64,000 nt of DNA from JAPPHA01 sp965220985 (GTDB taxonomy: Bacteria; Pseudomonadota; Alphaproteobacteria; Rhodobacterales; Rhodobacteraceae): the NCBI GenBank assembly GCA_965220985.1, contig OZ244854.1, positions 248,001 to 312,000 on the forward strand, given 5' to 3'. A program made the position numbers and the translations under genes. Shown piece after piece: positions 27,907 through 35,284 of this stretch (its first letter is position 1; every line of letters begins with the position of its first letter). The notes under the pieces were generated by a model. That model searched no databases, was not told where the DNA came from, and was given only the letters and a program-made list of their open reading frames with translations.

Positions 27907-29085
27907 TCAGAAAAAGATGTCATCGACCGTGGTAGACGGTCGCGTTGGTGTTATGCGGCTGACTACGTCACTCGGCAGGTTGTCAAAAGGAGACTCGAAT
28001 TCACCTCCGGTTCGGCTCAAGAAGAGGTTTTCGTATGTCCGCGTGACGCCCACAAAACACACTCTAGGCTCGAATTTCCTGATTGCTGAGACCTTTTGCG
28101 CGGCGCGGCGCCTTTTGTGCGTTCGGCTTAAACTGGGAACAAAAACGTTCTTGAAATCAAGACCCTTCGCGCTTGTCATCGTCATGAGGTAGCTGTGCGG
28201 GCATGTCTCACCGCGATCCAGAGTTCCGACTCGATTACCGAAGTAACTCAGCGGGATACCTGCTTTCTCCATTTCCTTGTTCATGTTTATGTACCGCTCA
28301 GTCAAATCGCGCGGGTGCTCCTTCGGCATTGGAACACTATTCAGGTTGAAAACTGCTTCGAAGAAGCACTGTAGGTCCTCATGAAAATGGAAAAGGATTA
28401 CTGAGGGCCTTCCGGCGCGAGCGCGATATTTTGCCTCGTTTAGAACCCATTCAACCTCATCCTCAAAGCTATCGAAGTTCACATCTCGGATGTCCGCATC
28501 TACTGAGTTTATCGGGTCGGCCTCTACGATGTTGCGTGCGTCAGGATTGACAGAGACGGCTACGCGCATGAGAGATGGCGTCAGGCGAAATACCTCCCTG
28601 AGAGTGTGTATCTTGGGATTGAAGCAACTCACCATCTCTGCTCGGCTGGCTCTATCTTTATAGATGGACTGCCCATAATCGCCCGCCAACACGACATGAT
28701 GTGCACTCTCACTAATTTTTTTTAACCACTCGCGTTTTAGGTCCTGCGCCTCATCGACGAAGACGAAATCCGCAGTCTTCGTTCCAGATATGAAGCTGTT
28801 TACGGTAGAGAAATTGATGAGTCGTGCTGTTTCGCCGTCAAGTCCAGATTCTTGCAAAGACTTCCTCGACATCCTTACTAGGGCATGCGTAAAGCTTAAG
28901 AGTGCGAAACTCTTGGCTGGGTTGCCGGCCGCAAGACGTTCCAACACATGTGTGAGCAGCACCGATTTACCAGTCCCAGCAAATCCACAGATGAAATGGT
29001 TGGTTTTGTCGATGCTGTGGGTGACATCGTCGATTATCGAAACCTGTAATTGGCTGAGGTGTGAATTCGGAACATACCAACCCAT
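27907..29085 (-). CDS. Superfamily 1 (UvrD/Rep-like) helicase-type ATPase
   Basis: A 392-residue SF1 NTPase. Motif I is GFAGTGKS (34-41), motif II VDEAQD (110-115), motif III AGDYGQSIY (134-142), motif V TMTSAKGLDF (302-311) and motif VI FVGVTRTYENLFLS (345-358). It is short compared with UvrD, with no 1B/2B-sized insertions and no nuclease domain. The AAGGGG before the ATG is well placed, and the gap to the upstream Hsp70-like gene is three bases. SF1 helicases of this compact type recur in bacterial defence loci; a role in sensing or unwinding nucleic acid here is inferred. Confidence 0.88.
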   Translation of the reverse strand: MGWYVPNSHLSQLQVSIIDDVTHSIDKTNHFICGFAGTGKSVLLTHVLERLAAGNPAKSFALLSFTHALVRMSRKSLQESGLDGETARLINFSTVNSFISGTKTADFVFVDEAQDLKREWLKKISESAHHVVLAGDYGQSIYKDRASRAEMVSCFNPKIHTLREVFRLTPSLMRVAVSVNPDARNIVEADPINSVDADIRDVNFDSFEDEVEWVLNEAKYRARAGRPSVILFHFHEDLQCFFEAVFNLNSVPMPKEHPRDLTERYINMNKEMEKAGIPLSYFGNRVGTLDRGETCPHSYLMTMTSAKGLDFKNVFVPSLSRTHKRRRAAQKVSAIRKFEPRVCFVGVTRTYENLFLSRTGGEFESPFDNLPSDVVSRITPTRPSTTVDDIFF

Positions 29086-29088
29086 CAG

Positions 29089-32019
29089 TTACGCCCCTTC
29101 CGGTGCGGGCCGTGCTGACACTACGAGGTTTTCTTCGGAATACGCCGCAGATGACTGCCTTCTGGATGCAAAGGTTCTTGCACGGGCTTTAGCCTCCGAA
29201 GCAATATCTGTACGTCCAAGACTCCGGGCGACACGTGCGAGCACCCGACTGTTGCCTTCATCGATACTGTGAGAGCGAAGACTCTTAGTCAGCCGCTCGG
29301 ACAATCTTGCCAAGAGTTTGGTACCCTCAGGGTCGCCGCTATCGAGCAACAATTGTCCTAGAACTGAAATGGCGGAACAATAATCCGGCCTATAGCCTAA
29401 CGCTTCGCGCAGCAGAGCTTCCTTCTCGGCTTTGTCGGTCACGTAAAGGGCCAGATTATAGGCTGAGACAGCAGATCGTTCTCTGTCGTAAGCTCTGCTC
29501 GCCCACTTCTCCGCAAGACTCTTTTTTCCGGCTCGATGATAGTTGTAAGTGATCGGAATAGCAAAATTCCGCGATTGATCGAGTTGCTCGACCTTTTGAA
29601 ACATCTCTGCAGCTAGATGATGGTCCTCGGCTGCCTGCGCTGCATTCGCGTAGGCGATTACATATTCGACCGGAGGGCGTGACCCGTGTTCCAACAAGAC
29701 CCTGTTGAAATTCTGTTTAGCGGTCAGTAGCCGTGTTTCACTATTGGAAAGGGGACGGTTGGCCAAGGGATTGAGTATTTCTGTCTTCACCACGACATTG
29801 CCAACCCGAGCCTCCACGTGCAGTAGTTTGTCACGTGAAATTTGAGCGGAAAGCATGATCTTCGTACCGCGCCGGAATCCCTTTCTTTCCGGTGCTTTAA
29901 TCACGATTACGCCGAGTAACTTGTCGGCTGTCGAGACGCAAATGGGAATCTCGATACGCTTTTGGCCATCATCGTCGACAATCAACTCATCGACACGGTT
30001 AGTATGACTAGGTAACGGTGTGGCGGCAGGAAAGATCGTTTCAAGGGTTCCTCCACGAACCAAAGCAAGGATAGGCTCAGATGTAATTGGCTGGATGAAG
30101 TCAAACTCACAACCGTTGTACCAATACGAGTGCAGAGCGGCACCCTTCGAAACATGACTCCTGAGGTCTCGCGGAACAAACGCTTCTACTGAACCTCCAA
30201 GTGCACTCATCACAGTATGGCGAACGATGATGTTTTCGCTGCTGCCACCAATAAACAACACTGCGTCTAAATCGTCCGCCGTCAGACCCGATTTCTCCAA
30301 AGCATCTTGCACTGGTGCAAAAACATGTTGTGTTCGTTGATCATTAGACACTGAAATTGTCGTGAAAGGCTCGAGAGCGTCGGCAAGATCGGAGAGAGCC
30401 GCGTTTGGGCCAGGCAGGTGAAACTTGTTAACTCCAACTTCGAACCTGCCGATGTCCGCTTCCGTGAATCGCAGTTCGGTGGCGTGTCGCAATTCTTCTG
30501 TCGTCTTGATGCCCTTGTTGCTTGCATGTCTCAGAATTCCAATCTTTAGCAGTTCTGCCGTCGGTTGAAGCCGAGGCAGGATTTGTTCATCAATATCTCT
30601 TTGCGTAAGTTCCTTTGGTCCGGAAGCCTGAATGAGTTGCGGCAAAAGCGTACGGCGTGCAAGTGCCAGATCAATGTCGTTTCCACCGAGAGCCGTAAAA
30701 CGGGACAAGGCCAAGTTTCGGGATTCGATACCGTTTGGCCGACTCTCAAGCCTGAGCACCGAGATGTCGCAGGTACCAGCTCCAAAGTCGTAGACCATGA
30801 CATTTACGGGATGCTGGCGCAGTAGGTCGAGAAGCCCGCTGTCGTTCAAATGGTGCGATGATTCGAAGAGGTAAGACAAAAGTGCGGCGTTTGGCTCATC
30901 AATCAATGTGACACAGTCATCCGAAATGCCTGCACTGCGAAGGGCAGTTTCCAAGTCCCTGCGCTGATTTGCTTCAAATGAGGCAGGCACAGAAACGCAC
31001 CAAGCGGTTATCTCCGGCACTTTGGCAGATTTTAACGCTTTCTCCACACCCCATTTGGTGAAGCGAAAGAACATGGCTGCGGCGTCTTGGGCAGATTCAA
31101 TCTTGTAACCGGACTTCAGAACCCCTTCTCCCAACGCAGTTTCAGGATAGGTCGGGCCGATCTCGACGCCGAGGCGCATCTTGAACGAAGAGAATACTTT
31201 GTGTCCTTCGTGGAGGAACAACCTATGGCGGGACGCTTCACGGCCAAAGATCAGTCGTTCTTTGACGTAGGCGATGACCGTGTGGACCAGGTCACTCCGA
31301 GTCGTGACTCCATTTTCGTCTGGCTGCTCGATAACTAGGGAATCGATCTTCTCAACTCCGTCGCGCTCAGTGACCGCGCTTAGGACAGTAGTGCTCGTAC
31401 CAAAGTCCATGCCAACGTAGGTCTTTTGAGAGAGCGAATTCGCCTGCGATGTCGGGGTCGGTTTGGGCAACCTGATGAGTGTGTTCTTGGCAGATCTGAC
31501 CGGTACCGTGATCGGCGTCGTTGGTGATGCGGGCTGTTGGGCAAGGCGATTTGCCTCCGCGCGCAATTGTTCAGGCAGGGGTGAGGAATTGTCCAGTAAC
31601 GCCACAAAATCCGCGCTTTCCCGAAGATCATGGATTTCTTTGGCAATTGGGATCCCGTCAGCAGGCGCGTGCGAGTGCAGGTTTCGTATAGCCTTCATTG
31701 TCTTCAGACTGTTCTTCAACTCGCGGGGAGCGCGTTGCTTTGCAGTCATTTCATCGCAACTGGCCAACGCTACCTTGACGAGAGCCGCAAAATCCAGGCG
31801 TCCAAGCCGTCCATGCGGAGACTTTTGCAATCGACGAGCTTGTTCGAGATTGAGCTGATCCAGAACGTAAAACTTCCACCAGTTCTTGCCACCGATTTCA
31901 GGAAGGGTTCGCGAAAGAAAATTAGCGAGTGCCTGTGCGACTTCCTTTTGGAAAGCAGGCCAAGTACTCAATTCTCTTCTCCTAAATCGCAATAGTTGCG
32001 CAAGGCCTTGTGTCGCCAA
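29089..32019 (-). CDS. HEPN-Hsp70 fusion protein with TPR-like C terminus
   Basis: A 976-residue multidomain protein. Residues 1-140 resemble a Swt1-type HEPN domain (GKNWWKFYVLDQL at 44-56, and the R-x4-H motif Arg112...His117 in IRNLHSH), a fold typical of RNases. Residues 200-630 form an Hsp70/actin-like ATPase: phosphate 1 GMDFGTSTT (203-211), IDEPNAALLSYL (373-384), phosphate 2 YDFGAGTCDIS (410-420), GGND (445-448) and adenosine motif FIGGSSENI (589-597). The usual substrate-binding domain is weak or absent. Residues 760-950 are helical and TPR-like. The start is TTG at 32019, giving MATQGLAQLLRF; no SD is obvious beyond GGTGG. It is the centre of the operon. Confidence 0.85.
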   Translation of the reverse strand: MATQGLAQLLRFRRRELSTWPAFQKEVAQALANFLSRTLPEIGGKNWWKFYVLDQLNLEQARRLQKSPHGRLGRLDFAALVKVALASCDEMTAKQRAPRELKNSLKTMKAIRNLHSHAPADGIPIAKEIHDLRESADFVALLDNSSPLPEQLRAEANRLAQQPASPTTPITVPVRSAKNTLIRLPKPTPTSQANSLSQKTYVGMDFGTSTTVLSAVTERDGVEKIDSLVIEQPDENGVTTRSDLVHTVIAYVKERLIFGREASRHRLFLHEGHKVFSSFKMRLGVEIGPTYPETALGEGVLKSGYKIESAQDAAAMFFRFTKWGVEKALKSAKVPEITAWCVSVPASFEANQRRDLETALRSAGISDDCVTLIDEPNAALLSYLFESSHHLNDSGLLDLLRQHPVNVMVYDFGAGTCDISVLRLESRPNGIESRNLALSRFTALGGNDIDLALARRTLLPQLIQASGPKELTQRDIDEQILPRLQPTAELLKIGILRHASNKGIKTTEELRHATELRFTEADIGRFEVGVNKFHLPGPNAALSDLADALEPFTTISVSNDQRTQHVFAPVQDALEKSGLTADDLDAVLFIGGSSENIIVRHTVMSALGGSVEAFVPRDLRSHVSKGAALHSYWYNGCEFDFIQPITSEPILALVRGGTLETIFPAATPLPSHTNRVDELIVDDDGQKRIEIPICVSTADKLLGVIVIKAPERKGFRRGTKIMLSAQISRDKLLHVEARVGNVVVKTEILNPLANRPLSNSETRLLTAKQNFNRVLLEHGSRPPVEYVIAYANAAQAAEDHHLAAEMFQKVEQLDQSRNFAIPITYNYHRAGKKSLAEKWASRAYDRERSAVSAYNLALYVTDKAEKEALLREALGYRPDYCSAISVLGQLLLDSGDPEGTKLLARLSERLTKSLRSHSIDEGNSRVLARVARSLGRTDIASEAKARARTFASRRQSSAAYSEENLVVSARPAPEGA

Positions 32020-32333
32020 TCCACCGTCAAGCTATCCGAATCCAACGCAAGCAAGCAGCAAGTATGCAAGCGAAATCCCCAAATTGGAACGGTTCGTATT
32101 TCACTGATCTCCAAGTCTTCCGGAACTGGGTCCTCACCAAGATTTATGGGCTTTCGCTCCAAGTTCGACGCGTTCAGATACACTCTCAGTGTACCACTGC
32201 CAACGGCGGAATTCGCAAAGGGAGTCTTGAACGGGCGCCGCCACGGATCAACTCGTTTTGGCTGCCACAGAAGAGGTCGATTTGCTGACCTTCCGACTGA
32301 TTGTCGACTTATGTTTGCCAGCAACTTCGCCAA
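31968..32333 (-). CDS. Possible small protein between the AAA and Hsp70 genes
   Basis: The 228 bases between two otherwise tightly packed genes are covered by this 121-codon frame. It overlaps the end of the AAA gene by 86 bases and the start of the Hsp70-like gene by 52. The middle and end look protein-like (GSGTLRVYLNASNL, DLEISEIRTVPIWGF). The only ATG is at 32333, inside the AAA gene; the true start may be a later TTG, for example in the codons NLER. No family is recognised. Confidence 0.4.
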   Translation of the reverse strand: MAKLLANISRQSVGRSANRPLLWQPKRVDPWRRPFKTPFANSAVGSGTLRVYLNASNLERKPINLGEDPVPEDLEISEIRTVPIWGFRLHTCCLLALDSDSLTVDWRHKALRNYCDLGEEN

Positions 32334-33447
32334 TATCGTCGAAACTCATCTGAAGCTGTGGGTCTCGTTTCCATTCCTTGAAGAGTACGCGATCGTCTGC
32401 GAACAGCAGTTCGCGCCGCTTGGGAGCAATACGAGCGCTGTTGAGCGTCGCGAACTGCCTCAATGTGCCTAGTAGGTGCTTCCGTTCACCGTTCCCCATA
32501 GCGATCGATTTCTTGTAGCTGCGCACCAAGACCTCGATCTCAGCGCCTGTGGCCCCTTCCGTGAACCAAGCGATGAGACGCACGTGTTCATCCGGCACCA
32601 CTGCAGGAGGCATGAAGCTGCGCGCGACCTCGACGCGAACATCGAAGTCCGGTTTCGGAATCTCCAGCTGGACTTCAAACCGGCGCCAGACGGCGGGATC
32701 CAAGAGACTCTCGTGGTTGGTGACTCCAATTGTGATGCCGATTTCGCTGCGAGCATCCAGATTCTGCAGCAGCGAATTGACCACACGTTTGATCTCTCCG
32801 ACTTCCCGTGGATCGTCACGAAGCTTGGCAACCGCATCGAACTCGTCGAGAAGAAGGACGCAACTGTAGCGATTTGCGAAAGAAAACAGGTTGCCAATGT
32901 TGCGTGATGTCGTTCCCAAGAAAGACGAAACCAGTCCGTCGATCCGGGCAAGTGCCACAGGCATCTCAAGCTGCTTTGCGATCCAGAGCGCAAGACGGGT
33001 CTTGCCTGTACCTGGCTCGCCGTAGATCAAGCATGTTCGTGACGGTTGAACCCCCATCTCCTCAAGAACCTCGAAGTTCCTCCATTCATCCAGGATCGTT
33101 TCGATCGCGTCCGAAACTGTCGGGTTAAACAACGGCGGATCGCCCTTCAGGACATCGGGGAACAATACCTCGACGAGGGATGCAGCCGTCTCACGGTCAA
33201 CGGGAAGCTGTGTCCTGGGCGTCAAGTTCTCTCCGGGCACCATTTCACGGGATCGAATGATCCGAGTCGGTGCCATTTCCACCATCTTGTCGGCACCAGA
33301 AAGCAGCGACGCGACAACGGCCGCAGACTTTTTGTCTCCGGCTTCCTTCAATGCGTCACGCAAACGCTCGACCTGTTTACGAGATGCGGGATTGGACTGC
33401 GCCAATGCAGTGCGACACAGTGCCTGAATGATCGGAAAATGCTCCAT
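32248..33447 (-). CDS. AAA ATPase with possible C-terminal helix-turn-helix
   Basis: A 399-residue AAA+ protein. Walker A is GEPGTGKT (143-150), followed by a pore-loop-like region LVSSFLGTTSRNI. Walker B is LLLDEFDA (about 198-205), sensor 1 is VTN (242-244) and the arginine-finger region is WRRF (254-257). The first 120 residues are helical and unassigned. Near residue 370 DIGEVAGKHKSTISRKV reads like a helix-turn-helix, so it may also bind DNA. The ATG at 33447 has AAAGGGTGG upstream and opens the operon. It is related to the plus-strand AAA protein at 34010-34996 (both share SSFLG, DEFDA, RRVV-SLL and WRRF). Confidence 0.88.
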   Translation of the reverse strand: MEHFPIIQALCRTALAQSNPASRKQVERLRDALKEAGDKKSAAVVASLLSGADKMVEMAPTRIIRSREMVPGENLTPRTQLPVDRETAASLVEVLFPDVLKGDPPLFNPTVSDAIETILDEWRNFEVLEEMGVQPSRTCLIYGEPGTGKTRLALWIAKQLEMPVALARIDGLVSSFLGTTSRNIGNLFSFANRYSCVLLLDEFDAVAKLRDDPREVGEIKRVVNSLLQNLDARSEIGITIGVTNHESLLDPAVWRRFEVQLEIPKPDFDVRVEVARSFMPPAVVPDEHVRLIAWFTEGATGAEIEVLVRSYKKSIAMGNGERKHLLGTLRQFATLNSARIAPKRRELLFADDRVLFKEWKRDPQLQMSFDDIGEVAGKHKSTISRKVSKSTSSVAAKTS

Positions 33448-33477
33448 GCTGATAGCCACCCTTTGCTTTGAACGATG

Positions 33478-33506
33478 AAAATATGCCAATGAAAGACGCA
33501 CATCAA
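33478..33506 (-). promoter_or_regulatory. Predicted promoter of the AAA-Hsp70-helicase operon
   Basis: On the minus strand TTGATG (33501-33506), a 17-base spacer and TATTTT (33478-33483) form a sigma-70-like promoter 31-60 bases before the AAA start codon. It lies directly downstream of the three TGTTGC repeats. Confidence 0.5.
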
Positions 33507-33514
33507 TGCCTTTT

Positions 33515-33577
33515 TGTTGCAAAATAGTCATAATCTGTTGCACAAAATGATTAATCTGTTGCGTGAATCGGATTTCA
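33515..33577. repeat. Three 21-bp-period direct repeats (TGTTGC), likely regulator sites
   Basis: TGTTGC occurs at 33515-33520, 33536-33541 and 33557-33562, an exact 21-base period. Each of the first two is followed by A/T-rich DNA and a shared ATAATC/TTAATC end. The array starts nine bases upstream of the -35 hexamer, on one helical face, as expected for activator sites. The operon's own AAA/HTH protein or an unlinked regulator could bind. Confidence 0.6.
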
Positions 33578-33699
33578 ATCGACCCACGCACCACTGGTCT
33601 CAACTGGCAATTTTCTGTCTTCAGGCAAAAAAGGGGCTGAAACTGTTGCTTTCCTCGCAGGGGTGCGTGTCAGAGGCTGTCGACCCTTTCTTGGCCGCA

Positions 33700-33796
33700 C
33701 CTCTGTCGCAAGCGGGCGACAAGCCACCCTGCTGCAGCAACTCCAGCATGCCCAGTACCTCAAGGTTGAACTTCCCGCTCTCTCGTCGCGGCCTCG
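33700..33796 (-). pseudogene. Decayed copy of the Rieske oxygenase 3' end
   Basis: This stretch aligns with 35358-35456 inside the Rieske oxygenase gene, in the same orientation, at roughly three quarters identity by eye over the first 73 bases. In translation both read LGMLELLQQG, then a variable residue, then LSPA. No start, Rieske centre or iron site remains. The AAA gene at 34010-34996 is thus bracketed by two direct copies of this gene end. Confidence 0.7.
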
Positions 33797-33868
33797 TATC
33801 ACCCTGAAGCGGTTCCGTTGGTGCTTTCTCTGGCAACCAGCGCCGTCATCTCAAGTCGCAATCACTGT

Positions 33869-33897
33869 GACGTTCAGTGCAGATGCAGTGGAACGTC
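33869..33897. promoter_or_regulatory. Inverted repeat upstream of the plus-strand AAA gene
   Basis: GACGTTC (33869-33875) and GAACGTC (33891-33897) form a perfect seven-base inverted repeat with a 15-base centre, 113 bases before the ATG. It could be an operator. Confidence 0.3.
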
Positions 33898-34009
33898 TCC
33901 GTCTGGTCTTGTAGGTCTTATTTTGGGTCCATTTCGGCAAGATGCGATTCCATGCATGCGCGTTTTGGGAAATTGTTGAGGCTGACAAAACGAAAAGAGG
34001 AAGGTGCGC

Positions 34010-34996
34010 ATGGCTCGCGGCGAATTGGTGAAAAAACTCTTGCTCAACTACGGGAAGGAAGATGAATTTTGGGCCGTTGTCGAGCAGATCATTTCCGAAG
34101 AAGAGAAGAAAAACAATCGGTTGCTCGCCCGTAGACTACGCGAAGCCCTCGAGTCGGTTACAGGCGCGGATGAACCCCGAAGACTTGGCAGGCTGGCTAC
34201 GTTTCCGGATGATGCAGCTGAGTTAATCCGGCGTTTCGAACCCCGCTACAGTCCTCGGGACATTCAACTGAGCTTAGAGAACCGGAATCTCTTCCAAGGA
34301 TTGGTTGACGAGTTTCGCAAGTCAGATTTGATAAAGCGCCACGGACTGCCTGTCCGTTCGAGGATCCTCTTTTGTGGGCCACCCGGCACGGGCAAGACAC
34401 TCTGCGCCGAGGTCTTTGCGGGACAACTTGGGCTGCCGTTCTTCCATGTGAAGCTTGACCGCTTGATCTCTTCCTTCCTTGGCGAGACCGCGACAAACAT
34501 AGGAAAGACGTTCGAGTTCGCCAGACGGCAACCATGCATTCTGTTCTTCGACGAATTCGACGCAATCGCTGGGACTCGGGAAAAAGGAAACGACCACAGT
34601 GAATTCCGGCGAGTGGTCGATTCACTTCTGAACTTCATCGATCAAGTCGAGCCCGGTGGCTTTTTCGTCGCAGCAACAAATCTCGGCGAACGTCTCGACT
34701 CTGCCATATGGCGTCGATTTGACGAGGTCGTTTGGTTCGATCATCCAGACGAAGAGATGACGCGAAAGTACATCAACAACGCATTCAAGAACTCGCGATT
34801 CGACTTTGAAATCGAGGACTTGGTGAAAGACACGACGGACTATTCATACGCTGAGCTTGAGAAAATCTGCAATCAGGCCAAGAAATCGTCCCTCCTCGAT
34901 CGCCGCAAATCGATTTCAAGAAACGACATCAGTGAAGCCATACGTAACGCGGACCGTCACAGGATGGACACTCGAAAATTGGCAATTGCGGGATGA
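34010..34996 (+). CDS. AAA ATPase (FtsH/spastin-like core)
   Basis: A 328-residue single AAA+ module. A helical N terminus (1-85) precedes the core. Walker A is GPPGTGKT (123-130), the pore-loop region LISSFLGET follows, Walker B is LFFDEFDA (about 178-185), sensor 1 is AATN (211-214) and the finger region is WRRFD (224-228). A small C-terminal lid contains YSYAELEKIC. The ATG at 34010 has AGAGGAAGG just upstream; GTG at 34004 is possible. Proteins of this type are often paired with a subtilisin-like protease, but none is present. It is divergent from, and related to, the operon's AAA protein, and may be a second regulatory ATPase of the same system. Confidence 0.88.
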   Translation: MARGELVKKLLLNYGKEDEFWAVVEQIISEEEKKNNRLLARRLREALESVTGADEPRRLGRLATFPDDAAELIRRFEPRYSPRDIQLSLENRNLFQGLVDEFRKSDLIKRHGLPVRSRILFCGPPGTGKTLCAEVFAGQLGLPFFHVKLDRLISSFLGETATNIGKTFEFARRQPCILFFDEFDAIAGTREKGNDHSEFRRVVDSLLNFIDQVEPGGFFVAATNLGERLDSAIWRRFDEVVWFDHPDEEMTRKYINNAFKNSRFDFEIEDLVKDTTDYSYAELEKICNQAKKSSLLDRRKSISRNDISEAIRNADRHRMDTRKLAIAG

Positions 34997-35284
34997 GCCA
35001 AGCATTGTCGTAACAGTGCCCCCCTGCCCTTGTTGCGGTTTCAGCAGTCTTGAACACGACGCACGGCCACTGGCCATCAGTTTTGGCCCAATGGAAGCAA
35101 TGGTGGAAACGAACCTTGCCCCGACCAAACGCCGAAAATCCAATAAGGTGCCTCTCTGGCATTCTCCTTCGGTGCCATTGCCATCGACCGGATCAGTCTC
35201 TTGGAGTTCTCATCTGTCGCGTAACGAGTCCACGTCGGCGACCATGTCGAGCGCACCAAGCGTCCGACTTCTCGCCCGTCGAAC
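34997..35284. other. Gap between AAA gene and Rieske gene 3' end
   Basis: Just under 300 bases with no supported gene. Two genes converge here, so both terminators should lie within it, but no strong hairpin with a U-tract is visible. Confidence 0.4.

Larger units (their letters stand above)
26423..34996. mobile_element. Candidate accessory (defence-type) island
   Basis: Between trhO and the Rieske oxygenase gene lie about 8.6 kb whose base composition is visibly richer in A+T than either flank. It contains a tight minus-strand operon (AAA ATPase, small frame, HEPN-Hsp70, SF1 helicase, acidic membrane protein) and a separate AAA ATPase on the plus strand. No integrase, transposase or tRNA boundary was found. 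A decayed copy of the neighbouring Rieske gene's 3' end lies at 33700-33796, a sign of rearrangement. The borders given are those of the genes, not of proven ends. Confidence 0.55.

Noticed and set aside
33515..33577. The TGTTGC repeats as a short CRISPR array or plasmid iterons
   Set aside because: The conserved unit is only six bases with a 21-base period and no spacers, and no cas or rep gene is nearby; position next to a promoter favours regulator sites.
34929..35162. Minus-strand frame containing GGHCYDNA, reminiscent of IS3-type transposase ends
   Set aside because: The match is a few residues only, lies antisense to the AAA gene end, and lacks the rest of the rve domain and any terminal inverted repeats.
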